A program made the translations under genes and the position numbers. From assembly GCA_946413815.1 (NCBI GenBank), contig CAMKMD010000022.1, positions 1-53,669 of the forward strand: a stretch of DNA of 53,669 bases, read 5' to 3'. Each line of letters begins with the position of its first letter. The first letter of the stretch is position 1. The notes under the pieces are model-generated. The model saw only the letters and a program-made list of their open reading frames with translations. It searched no databases and was not told the DNA's origin. Source of the DNA: an uncultured Ruminococcus sp. (GTDB lineage: Bacteria > Bacillota > Clostridia > Oscillospirales > Ruminococcaceae). Shown piece after piece: positions 23,923 through 33,900 of the stretch.

Positions 23923-26214
23923 TCAATCTGTATTCAGATAAGAATAGTACAATCCCTTCTTTGCCAGAAGCTCGCTGTGTGTTCCCTCCTCTGCAACGTG
24001 ACCCTTGTCCATTACATAGATATTATCGCATTTCTTTATGGTATTGAGTCTGTGTGCGATAATGATACAGGTCATATCCGAAGAAAGCTCGTCTATCATT
24101 TTCTGTATGCTTTTTTCCGTGATGACATCGAGGTTGCTCGTTGCCTCATCCATTATCAGTACCTCAGGCTTTCTCAGCAGTGCCCTTGCTATTGCAAGAC
24201 GCTGCTTCTGACCGCCCGAAAGATTTCTGCCGTTTTCCTCAAGGACTGTTTCATAGCCCATGGGAAGAGAGCGGATAAAACTGTCAATGCCGCATTTACG
24301 GCAGATATCCTCCACCTCTTCATCGCTGATAGCTTCATTTCCGATTTTCAGGTTATTGTAGATGCTGTCAGAGAACATGAATATATCCTGTGAGATATAG
24401 GCTATCTTTTTTCTGACAGATGCGGGAGAATAACCGTAAAGGTCATTACCGCCTACGGTCACAGAGCCTGATTCCGGCTCTTCAAAGGCCATGAGCAGCC
24501 TTACAAGAGTAGTCTTTCCGCAGCCGGTCTCGCCGACGATCGCTGTTTTCGTGCCTGCTCTGAAGCACATACTTACGTCCTTTAGCACAAGCTCTCTGTA
24601 GCCGTATCTGAAATCCACGTTCTCCACCTTTATATCGGCGTTCATCATAGGCACCGCCGGTCCGGAATCTGCTTCCGTATCCACATCCATGATATCATTG
24701 AGACGCTCAGCCGCAACAGCTGCCGTCTGCAATTCGGGCTGCAGATTGATAAGGTTCTTTACGGGTGAGATAAAATATCCGATAAGATAGTAGAATATCA
24801 CAAGGTCTGCCAGGGTGATGATGCTCTTTCCGCAGAGATATGCGCCTATCCACAGGAGAACTACTATGCCCACGGATTCTATTGTGGTCACGATGGATTC
24901 CTGTGTTATGTATATCGCAGCAGCCTTTACGTTCTTGTCTGCAAAGGCCTCATACAGACTTTTTGTCTTGCTTTTGGCAGCAGTCTCACTGCCGTATGAC
25001 CTTATGGTCTCTATTCCGTCAATTGATTCCTTCAGATAGGATGTGACCTGCGCTTCGTCTTCCATAAGCACATGATTCACGTTCTTTATGGGCCTCCTGA
25101 ACAGATACATCACCAGGGCATACAGAGCGATCATGCCTAAAGTTATCAGGAACAGTATCCTGTTGATCTTGTAGAGCACAACTCCGCAGGCAACGGCCAT
25201 TATGGTGTCAAGCATGATGGTAAGTGTCGTAGTGGATATGGCATCCCTGATCTTTGAGGTATCATTGAACCGTGACATATATTCTCCGGTCTTCCTCGTG
25301 CCGTAGAAGTCCATGGGAAGATCGATAAGATGATCGTAATAGCTCGTTGTAAGTGAGACATCCACCAGCTTTGCAGTCCTTGCAAGCAGATATCCTCTGT
25401 AGATATTGATAAGGCATCTCAGCAGATACAGGAGTATGACTGAAATACAGACAGTTGCAAGGTTTTTGAAAATGATATCCGTTTTTTCCTCAAGCTTCAG
25501 GAACATGGAACCTACCTTGCCGAGGAATTTATTGTCTGTCTCTTCATCGCATTCCCCGTCGCAGTCATCATGGTCATGTCCTTCATGATCATGTTCATCG
25601 TGTATGCTTTCGGATGATTCAGCCGTCGCATAGTTGAACACGTACTCAAAGACAAATATTCCCGAGATGTTCACAAGGGTTACCACAAGTGAGATGACAA
25701 AGATAAACGCAAGCATTTTTTTCTGAACGGTTATGAATCTGAAATACTTTCTGAATGATCCCTTTACTTCATTGACACGTTCAAAATTCCTGTTGGGAGC
25801 AAGAGTGAGTATCTGCTCCTGCCATTGCTCCCTGAATACTCCGGTATCCATCTTCGTTATCTTTGCACGGCCGGGATCGCCCGTGACAACAGTATCATCG
25901 TCTATCGCATAGACCACGATGAAATGCTCAAAACCAAGTTCGTTGATGATCCTCGCTATAAAGGGGAACCGGATCTCGCCCTTGCGGATCCCGTCTGTGA
26001 GCTCCTCATAGCTGCCTTCAAGGGCCTCCGTATCAAAGCCAAGGCTGTTCGCGCCCTTTGTAAGGCCGAGGAAATTAGCTCCCTGAGTGTCAACTTTTAT
26101 AAGTTCTCTGATCCTTGCTGTTTTATAGTTTGCTCCGTAGTAGCTGGATATCATGGACAGGCACGCTGCGCCGCAGTCGCATTCGTCGTGCTGCTGAATA
26201 TGCGGGTACTTCAT
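23923..26214 (-). CDS. C39 peptidase-containing ABC exporter (PCAT)
   Basis: The 763-residue protein starts at MKYPHIQQHDECDCGAACL; AAAGGA lies upstream and a longer frame is rejected. The N-terminal C39 peptidase has catalytic C14 (DCGAACL), H97 and D113 (GDP). Six TM helices begin near residue 165. The C-terminal nucleotide-binding domain has Walker A GETGCGKTT, signature LSGGQKQR and Walker B VLIMDEAT. Such proteins cleave leaders after GG and export the core (family knowledge). Unusually, the loop between TM1 (about 167-190) and TM2 (about 250-268) holds a His/Asp/Cys-rich stretch, HDEHDHEGHDHDDCDGEC (205-222). The gene lies directly upstream of five GG peptides with zinc-finger cores, which are its likely substrates. 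Confidence 0.93.
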   Translation of the reverse strand: MKYPHIQQHDECDCGAACLSMISSYYGANYKTARIRELIKVDTQGANFLGLTKGANSLGFDTEALEGSYEELTDGIRKGEIRFPFIARIINELGFEHFIVVYAIDDDTVVTGDPGRAKITKMDTGVFREQWQEQILTLAPNRNFERVNEVKGSFRKYFRFITVQKKMLAFIFVISLVVTLVNISGIFVFEYVFNYATAESSESIHDEHDHEGHDHDDCDGECDEETDNKFLGKVGSMFLKLEEKTDIIFKNLATVCISVILLYLLRCLINIYRGYLLARTAKLVDVSLTTSYYDHLIDLPMDFYGTRKTGEYMSRFNDTSKIRDAISTTTLTIMLDTIMAVACGVVLYKINRILFLITLGMIALYALVMYLFRRPIKNVNHVLMEDEAQVTSYLKESIDGIETIRSYGSETAAKSKTKSLYEAFADKNVKAAAIYITQESIVTTIESVGIVVLLWIGAYLCGKSIITLADLVIFYYLIGYFISPVKNLINLQPELQTAAVAAERLNDIMDVDTEADSGPAVPMMNADIKVENVDFRYGYRELVLKDVSMCFRAGTKTAIVGETGCGKTTLVRLLMAFEEPESGSVTVGGNDLYGYSPASVRKKIAYISQDIFMFSDSIYNNLKIGNEAISDEEVEDICRKCGIDSFIRSLPMGYETVLEENGRNLSGGQKQRLAIARALLRKPEVLIMDEATSNLDVITEKSIQKMIDELSSDMTCIIIAHRLNTIKKCDNIYVMDKGHVAEEGTHSELLAKKGLYYSYLNTD
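25549..25602 (-). other. His/Asp/Cys-rich metal-binding-like loop of the exporter
   Basis: Residues 205-222 contain five His, two Cys and many Asp/Glu. By PCAT topology this loop between TM1 and TM2 faces outside. Confidence 0.65.
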
Positions 26215-26329
26215 TTTCAATGATCCTTTCAAGAACTGACTCCTGACGGCATCGGCCGCAGGGTCCTGCAAAAACTGATAGTCTGATAAAAAGCCGGCAG
26301 TGAAAATCACCGTTGTATTTGTTTTCTAC

Positions 26330-26359
26330 ATTATAGCCTCAGGCCTCCCGAATAGTCAA
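26330..26359 (-). promoter_or_regulatory. promoter of the exporter/peptide operon
   Basis: TTGACT (26354-26359), 18 bases and TATAAT (26330-26335) lie on the minus strand, with a leader of about 110 bases before the exporter ATG. Confidence 0.65.
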
Positions 26360-26861
26360 TAATTTTTAGGTAAGATGCAAAATAACGGTAGTATGTTGCG
26401 TTTTTTTATATGTAAGTTGCATCTGTGCAACTTTTCCTTAGTAACAGTAAGCCTGAAAATGTGAGGAAAAGAAAACTGCACTTTCCGCTGGCCCCCTCTG
26501 TGACAGATATATGCGTATACATAGCAGCACCGGTGCTGTTTATGTCCTGTTTCTTCTCACCTCCATACTATGCACATATATAAGTCAGTTATTGTATTAT
26601 TATCAGTATACAGCATTCCCATGAAGGGATAAAGAAGAGCGGACAGCAGCCGTCAGCAGGAAGCTCACCGATAATATACGCCCCTGCTGCACAGGTTTTA
26701 AAGAGTTGTATTATGAGTTGTCACAAATAAGTCAATAATAATATGCGCAGATTTCAATATTTTAACGATTTTCTGTAAATACTATTTCATTATTCTGCAA
26801 TTAGGTATACAATAGTATCAGCGGTCATTATGCCGTGAATAATTATCCGAGGAGTGGTAAT
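26336..26861. other. 526-base intergenic region
   Basis: It separates the divergent exporter operon and LRR-dockerin gene. It contains the TTGCA-type inverted repeats, a perfect 14-bp palindrome CAGCACCGGTGCTG (26525-26538) and AT-rich DNA before the LRR gene. TACAAT at 26808-26813 is a possible -10 with no good -35. No credible small gene is seen. Confidence 0.5.
26374..26431. promoter_or_regulatory. cluster of TTGCA/TGCAA inverted repeats upstream of the exporter promoter
   Basis: GATGCAA (26374-26380), GTTGC (26395-26399) and the palindrome GTTGCATCTGTGCAAC (26416-26431) lie just upstream of the -35 box. They are candidate operator half-sites for an unknown regulator. Confidence 0.4.
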
Positions 26862-29800
26862 ATGAAGAAAAGATATGCAAAAATCATTGCCGCAGTTACA
26901 GCATCCGCAATGATCGCCTGTACGATGCCGGAGTATCCGTGCAGGCTTCCGGCTGCACCGGCAATCACTGCCTACGCCGACGGTGGATTCCTATACGAGA
27001 AGAATTACAGCGGTATCTGTATCACCGGATATACCGGCACAGATAAGACAGTAACTATCCCTGAAGAGATCGACGGAAAAACAGTAACCAGGATCGGCAA
27101 ATCAGCATTTGAGAACAATACCGGTATCACCTCCGTTATCCTTCCGGATACGCTGGAAACAATAGAGGAATATGCCTTCAGGGGCTGCTCAGGTCTTACT
27201 TCCATAACCCTTCCGGAGGGATTGAAAAGCCTTGATGAAGAAGTATTCGCCGGCACAGGCATCACAGAGGTGATCCTTCCCGCTTCACTCGGCATCTGCG
27301 ATTATGCGTTCAAAGGCTGTACAACCCTCAGGAAAGCAACCTTCGCAGAGGGTACAGAGGAAGTATCTCCGTGCATACTGGGATACGCCCCCTCCCTTGA
27401 GACAGTTGTCTTCCCTGATACAGTAACATACATAGGTCAGAGTGCATTCAGAGGATGCACCTCTCTCAGTGAAATCACCCTTCCCCCTGCACTTGAGCAG
27501 ATGGGAGGATATGCATTCAGCGGCACATCCCTGAAAGAACTGACTCTGCCGGCTTCCCTCGTGGAATCCAAGTCAGAGAACGGCCCCTTTGAGGACTGTG
27601 ACAGACTCAGGAAGGTGACCTTTGAAGACGGCATGGAGACTATCCCCGCAAGGATACTGAAAGGAGCTCACTGCCTCAGCGAAGTTGCCGTACCTGACTC
27701 TGTCACAGGTGTGGGGGAGAGCGCCTTTGAGAACTGTGTCAGCCTGAAGGAATTCCCCTTCCGTGAAGGCCTGACCTATCTCGGTCCTTGTGCCTTTGCA
27801 GGCACAGCGATAACCGAGTTGGTCTTCCCCCTCTCTCTTGCAGAGAATGTATCAAAAAGCAAGAGCGCATTCGCCGGCTGCGATACTCTCCGTAAGGTGA
27901 CATTTGCTGACGGCATCGAAGATATACCCATAGACTGTATGTCAGGCACAAGAGGTCTCAGAGAGGCAGTGATCCCCGAATCGGTCACGGTGATCTGTGA
28001 CAGAGCATTCTCCGGCAGCGGCATCAGGCATATCGACCTCCATGAAGGTATCGTGCAGATAGCTATGGACGCATTCAGCAATTCAGCCCTCACAGAGGTA
28101 ACTCTGCCGACAACCCTGACAGAGGCAAGGCTCGCATTCAGGAATTCCAACAACCTGAAAAAGGTAGTATTCAAGGAAGGCGCCGACAGGGTGCTCGACA
28201 GCTGTCTCGCCGACTGCAAGAGCGTAGAAGAGGTCGTACTGCCCGATACCATAAAAACTATTGAATACGAAGCATTCAAGGGTACCTCATCTCTGAAAAG
28301 CATCACACTGCCCGAAAGCCTGGAAACCATCAGGATAAACGCATTTGAAGAAAGCGGTATTACGGATATCGTGATACCCGACAGCGTTACAGATCTTTCA
28401 ACAGGCGCATTTGCAGACTGCAAGGATCTTCGGACAGCCACCCTCGGAAGCGGAGAAATCCTTATCGGCTCCGTATTCAATGACTGCACCTCCCTGAAAA
28501 AGGTAACGATCCCTGAGACCGGTGTAATGGCCATCGGCCGGAATGCTTTCTCCGGCTGCAGCGCACTTGATGAGATCGAATACTCCGGCGACCCGCTGAT
28601 CATTGAAGAAAACAGCTTCAATGGCTGCTATGCTTTGCAGGACGAGAGATATGACTGCCTCGTCCATCCCGTATCAGGCCTCACTCCCGCAGTCAACAGC
28701 ACCGTCACCGGCAACAGGGCTGAATTCACCGTCTCCTTTGAGGTGCCGGAGGATCTTGGTACAGAGGGCACTCTCCATGAGCTGGTGCTCAATATCCCCC
28801 GCGGCACTAACCTTATCACTGAGTCCATGACAGTAGATTCCGGTACCCTGAGCAGCAAGAGCGATCCTGATAACCTCAGAAGCTATATCTACTTCACCTC
28901 CCGCAGCGGAAGCGTGACCTTCTCCGTAGAGAGTGACAGTGCGGATAATATCAGTATCTCCGCAGACCTGAAGGTAAAGATCAACGGTGCCTCCACCACT
29001 CTGCCTGTCGGCATCGCTTCTCTCACGGTTGACGATCTCGTACTGAGGGTCCCCGCTAAAACCGGTTCTCTCAGGAACACTATCAGCGGACAAGGCCCGA
29101 GAGGCAAGAAGGTCGATATCCTTATGGACGGCAATGTCATCGCTTCTCCCGACTGCGATCCGGCAAACGGCGCCTTCTCCTTTGAAGCGACCCTCCCCGA
29201 GGGCACAGCAAGCGGAAGCAGCTTCATGCTCAGTGCAAGGTATGACGAAACAACGACCGAAGAGGCCGCACTTGTCTACAACCCTGACACACCGGTCATA
29301 AAAAGCGTAAAGATGCACACAGCCGACCCGGACAGCGATATCGACCTCACCCCTTCATTCACAGACGGAACGATACATTTTGTTCCTCTCCTGAGTTCAT
29401 CGGATGTCCGCTTCACCCTGGATATAACCGATCCCGAAGAGGTTAGCAAAGCCGCTGTTATCTATACAAGAGACGGAACATCCCCCGAAATATACGAGGC
29501 AACATACGACAGCGAAAGCGGTTTCTGGATAGCTGACTGCGATATGGGCAGCTACAGCTACGGAAACGTTTACGGTATCAATGTTGCTGTCCTTACCCGG
29601 GAAGACGAAGCCGCAGGAAAGAAGATAGACGCAAAGAACTGCTGCTATTCCTCTCCCGCCGGTCTCAGGCTGTACACATACACCAGCGGTGCTTCCTACG
29701 AAGGTGCTCCCTCCAACAGAATTCCCTATGCAGAATTCACTCTTTACAAAGTGAACAAGGACGGCACCCGGACTCTCTGGGAAACGGACGAGTACATACA

Positions 29801-30971
29801 GAACAACCCGTTCATAGGAGACGGCAACGGCTACTTCGCATGGGGCTTACCTGAGAACGGCAGCTGGAACATCGTATGCAGGGCAGAGGGATATGAGCCC
29901 GCTGAGAGCGGTGTGTTCTATGTCGGCGACTCCTACCTCAATCTGCGGAAATACATAGGCTTTGTAAGCTATGACCCCGGTGAGGTCACCGATGTTGTAT
30001 ATGACAAGGAAAAGAACTGTCTGGTGATGACCTTCAGCAAGTATATGATACCTTCAACAGTCAGCAGCGATATCGTCTCCGCAGAAGGTGTTGAGGGCTT
30101 CTGGATAGAGCCTTCCTTCCATGCCAAGGACGAGGACGTGACCGATACCTATCTTATCCACGGATACTTCACAGAGGGCGACAAGGTAAACGTAAATGTC
30201 GGCACAGGCTGTCTCTCCTACGCAGAGGTCGAGAATACAAAGGAATTCAGTAAGACAGTCACCATCGGCGAGGATATTCCTTCCGAGACTGTAACAACTA
30301 CCACAAATGCCGGTCCCTCCTCTGTCTCCACAAGTACAGAGGCAGCTCCCTCAGGCACAACAGTTCCCGTTTCAACAGAAGCCGCGACTGAGACCGCACC
30401 TGTAACCTCCTCCCTCCCCGCAGCTTCAACGGAGACAGGCCCCGTCTCAACTTCTGAGACTGTTCCCGCAACGAGCACCGAATCTGCCGCAGTCACTACT
30501 GCGCTCAGACCTGCAACTATAGCAGTTTTACCCGCAACCACTACAGCTGTACCTGCTGCTACAACAGCTATACCTTCAACAACCACAGTTATACCTGCCA
30601 CTACTACAGTTATACCAACCACTGCTACAGCTGAACCCACAACTGCATCAGCTAAGCCTGCAACAACCGCGGTGCCGGCAACTACAACAGTGCCTGTGAC
30701 CACAACTCCTGCCGAGCCGCCTGTCCCCGAGGGAACTCCCGGAGATGTAAACGGCGACGGCCTGATAGATTCATCCGATGCATCCGAAGTGCTCCTTGAG
30801 TATGCAAATGTCGCAACAGGTCATGAACCGGTGCTTTCTAAATATGTAGCCGATGTCAACGGCGACGGAAGAGTAGATTCGTCTGATGCATCCCTCATCC
30901 TTGCTTATTACGCACAGATCTCAGTGGGCGGAGATATAAGCTTTGAGGAGTTCATCAGGGAAAACACCTGA
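26862..30971 (+). CDS. BspA-type leucine-rich-repeat protein with dockerin
   Basis: 1369 residues, start MKKRYAKIIAAVTASAM after GAGGAG. A signal peptide (cut near ITAYAD) is followed by about 20 LRR-5/BspA repeats (I-G-x-x-AF-x-x-C-x-x-L-x-x-I/V-x-LP pattern, residues about 50-590). Beta-sandwich modules, a Thr/Ala/Pro linker of about 130 residues (TTTVIPATTTVIP style) and a type I dockerin (GDVNGDGLIDSSDASE, then DVNGDGRVDSSDAS) follow. BspA-like LRRs usually bind proteins or surfaces. The leader shares AATAATTATCCGAGGAGTGGT-like sequence with the LRR gene at 35230. The next gene starts 15 bases after the stop, so they are probably cotranscribed. Confidence 0.9.
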   Translation: MKKRYAKIIAAVTASAMIACTMPEYPCRLPAAPAITAYADGGFLYEKNYSGICITGYTGTDKTVTIPEEIDGKTVTRIGKSAFENNTGITSVILPDTLETIEEYAFRGCSGLTSITLPEGLKSLDEEVFAGTGITEVILPASLGICDYAFKGCTTLRKATFAEGTEEVSPCILGYAPSLETVVFPDTVTYIGQSAFRGCTSLSEITLPPALEQMGGYAFSGTSLKELTLPASLVESKSENGPFEDCDRLRKVTFEDGMETIPARILKGAHCLSEVAVPDSVTGVGESAFENCVSLKEFPFREGLTYLGPCAFAGTAITELVFPLSLAENVSKSKSAFAGCDTLRKVTFADGIEDIPIDCMSGTRGLREAVIPESVTVICDRAFSGSGIRHIDLHEGIVQIAMDAFSNSALTEVTLPTTLTEARLAFRNSNNLKKVVFKEGADRVLDSCLADCKSVEEVVLPDTIKTIEYEAFKGTSSLKSITLPESLETIRINAFEESGITDIVIPDSVTDLSTGAFADCKDLRTATLGSGEILIGSVFNDCTSLKKVTIPETGVMAIGRNAFSGCSALDEIEYSGDPLIIEENSFNGCYALQDERYDCLVHPVSGLTPAVNSTVTGNRAEFTVSFEVPEDLGTEGTLHELVLNIPRGTNLITESMTVDSGTLSSKSDPDNLRSYIYFTSRSGSVTFSVESDSADNISISADLKVKINGASTTLPVGIASLTVDDLVLRVPAKTGSLRNTISGQGPRGKKVDILMDGNVIASPDCDPANGAFSFEATLPEGTASGSSFMLSARYDETTTEEAALVYNPDTPVIKSVKMHTADPDSDIDLTPSFTDGTIHFVPLLSSSDVRFTLDITDPEEVSKAAVIYTRDGTSPEIYEATYDSESGFWIADCDMGSYSYGNVYGINVAVLTREDEAAGKKIDAKNCCYSSPAGLRLYTYTSGASYEGAPSNRIPYAEFTLYKVNKDGTRTLWETDEYIQNNPFIGDGNGYFAWGLPENGSWNIVCRAEGYEPAESGVFYVGDSYLNLRKYIGFVSYDPGEVTDVVYDKEKNCLVMTFSKYMIPSTVSSDIVSAEGVEGFWIEPSFHAKDEDVTDTYLIHGYFTEGDKVNVNVGTGCLSYAEVENTKEFSKTVTIGEDIPSETVTTTTNAGPSSVSTSTEAAPSGTTVPVSTEAATETAPVTSSLPAASTETGPVSTSETVPATSTESAAVTTALRPATIAVLPATTTAVPAATTAIPSTTTVIPATTTVIPTTATAEPTTASAKPATTAVPATTTVPVTTTPAEPPVPEGTPGDVNGDGLIDSSDASEVLLEYANVATGHEPVLSKYVADVNGDGRVDSSDASLILAYYAQISVGGDISFEEFIRENT

Positions 30972-30986
30972 AAAAGGAGGCAGTAA

Positions 30987-33900
30987 ATGAACAGTAAAAA
31001 ACTCATATCCGGGCTCCTTGCAGCTGCCATGGGGCTCTGCTCTGCCGGCCAGGCCTTTCCTGCCGCCGCAGAGGACGAAGATGCACTGCTCCGGGCAGAC
31101 AACGGATTCACAGCCGGAGAGATAGCCGCCTCAGAAATAAAGCCGAAAGCAGAGGCTACAAAGATAGTCCTCCCCGCCTCTGCAGCAGGCACAAAACAGA
31201 GGATAGCGATATCAGTAAGCGGAGCTGACAGGAAATATGCTGCTCTCGGTATGCACTTTGCACTTGACAGCAGGCTTGTTCCTGATATGAACCCCTTCGG
31301 CGACGGCCCGGATGTCAAAAACGCGGGAACTCTTTCAAACTTCGCCTGCGAAGCGGACGAGGATTTCCCCGATGGATGGAAGGGTATATTCTTCTCCGCT
31401 TACGATACAGCCGACAAGGGCACGGATTCTGAGATCGCCTCCCTTGTGGTGACTATTCCGGAAAACGCCAGACCGGGCGATGTATATCCTATCGATATCG
31501 TTTACAGGGAACTTGATATATTCGCCGCATTCAATTCTCTCAATAAAGTCAGCCAGCTCATGGAGGCTTACCTGTTCACACAGGGTATATACAACGAGGA
31601 ATACAACAACAGCTTCAAAGCCGGCGCAGGGGATATAGCGAAGGTAAAGGCTCTTGCGGATATCCCCGGATACTGCGATGGTTATATAGCTATCGAAGAT
31701 GCAGGCCCTGAAACTGCCGACGGCGGATTCACTCCGGAGCAGATAGAGGCTTCACCGGTAAAGCCGAAGGCAGAGCTTTCCAGGCTCGTTGTCCCTGCTT
31801 CCTCTGCCGGCAGTACTGTAACTGTAAGGCTCAGTCTGAATGACTGTGCCGGAGAGTACAGCAACTTAGGCTTCCATTTCCGTATGGATGACAGGATAGA
31901 AGTTGCCGTTGACAAGGACAGCGGAAAGCTCGGTATTGTCAAAGGCGATGCACTTAAAGACTGTCCTGCCCTCACCTCCGTCAATTACGCCGTCCCCGAA
32001 GAGGGCTGGAACGAATACGGCATTCTGAATGTTGATATGGAGAATAACGGCACTGACGGCGATATAGCAGTTATTACGGTTAAGATACCGGATAACGCAA
32101 AAGCCGGTGATGTATACCCCCTTGATATCCTCTATGAGTCAGGGGCAACCTTCACGAGCTATGTCAAGGGACCTGAGGCATCAGGGCTTATGCAGGCATA
32201 CTTCTTCACAAGGGGTATTTTCAATAAAGAGTATAACAACAATTTCAAGGCACCGGCAGAGGATATCGCCAGGGTAAAGGCACTTGCAGATATCGCAGGC
32301 TACTGTGACGGATATATCGCAGTCGAGGATGATGCGGCGGCTTCAACTACTGCCGCAAGCACAACTGCCGCAACGACAAAGCCTACTACCACAACAACAA
32401 AGCCCACTACCACAACAGCAAAGCCCACTACCACCACAACAAAGCCCACTACCACAACAGCAAAGCCCACTATCACAACAGCAAAGCCTACCACCACAAC
32501 GACAAAGACTACCACCACAACGACAAAAACTACCACTACAACGACAAAGACTACCACTACAACGACAAAGCCCACCACCACAACAGCAAAGCCCACAACT
32601 ACAACAGCAAAACCCACAACCACTGTAACAAGTACGGCCATGACTACTTCCGCCACCGCCCCTGCAACAACTGACGAACCAAAGGCCGACGGCGGTTTCA
32701 GTGCAAGCGAGCTGGAAGGATTACTGATCAAACCCCAAGCATATTTTTCAAGCGATCTGCTCTATGAATCACGGGCAGGGAGCGAATACACCATTGAGCT
32801 CTCACTGTCAGGCTGTGAATGTGAGTACGACAGATTCAATCTGTATTTAAGAATCGATAACAGACTTGAGATCCTGAAGGACGAAAAAACAGGAAAATAC
32901 CTCATCGAAAAGGGCGAGGCTATAGCTGATGCCGATGATTTCGGATACGAGATAGTAACGGATGAACATTCCGAGTACTGGACAGGCATCTATGTCCATT
33001 ATTCAGGAGACAAAAAGAAGAGCCATATCGGTACAGCAGTAACGATCAGGGTAAAGATACCTTCATACGCTTCTTACCCTGATTCATTCCCGCTTGATAT
33101 CGCATACACTCCGTCATGCTACTTTACAAACGGTAATCCCGATACTACCGCCGGCAGAATGATGCAGGCTTACCTCTTCACAAAGGGTATCCGCAGCAGG
33201 GAATACAATAATACATTTGAACCCCTCTCAGCCGATATTATGGGAGTCTCTTCCTACTGTGACGGATATATAGCTTTCCGCAGAGGTCAGGAGACTACCA
33301 CGACCACAACGACCACTACCACCACAACAACAACTACAACAACTACAACAACCACAACGACAACGACCACGACTACTACAACTACCACAACAACTACGAC
33401 AACCACGACTACAACCACGACTACCACTACTACCACAACTATTCCTGTCATAATCCCCGACGGCAAGTTCAGAGACGGTATCAATAACTGGGGATTCGGT
33501 AACTGGGATGAAAATTTCTTATATGAAGACTATAATTATTATGTAATGAATGTGGACGACTACAGCAAACTCATGGAAGGCCTATCTGATTCTGAGACGG
33601 ATCGAATTAATCATGAAATATTTCTAAAATGGGAAGGTTCATGCCAGGGAATGTCAGCTCTTGCCGCACTTTCCTGCCACGGTATATTTGATCCGAATGA
33701 ACGAGATCCGTATGCGACTACGCTGTATAACGCAACTGCTCCCCCGGATCTTCCGATTCTATCTGCAATAAACTACTATTATATGCTCCAGTTCACAGAT
33801 GTATATATATATTGGGAAGAAGATGCAGACCGCCTCTCAGAACAAGTAAAAACCAGCCGTTTACTACAGGAAGTCGAAGCACAACATCCTGTTTTGATCG

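Noticed and set aside
26450..26830. Possible small gene in the 526-base gap before the LRR gene
   Set aside because: No frame longer than a few codons has a ribosome site; only palindromes and AT-rich DNA are visible.
32340..32640. Regularly spaced short repeats that could suggest a CRISPR array
   Set aside because: They are in-frame Thr/Lys/Pro linker codons of a secreted protein; spacers are not unique sequences.
33287..33484. Long Val-rich minus-strand open frame opposite the poly-Thr tract
   Set aside because: It is the complement of ACN codons and has no ribosome site; the same holds for 32300-32731.
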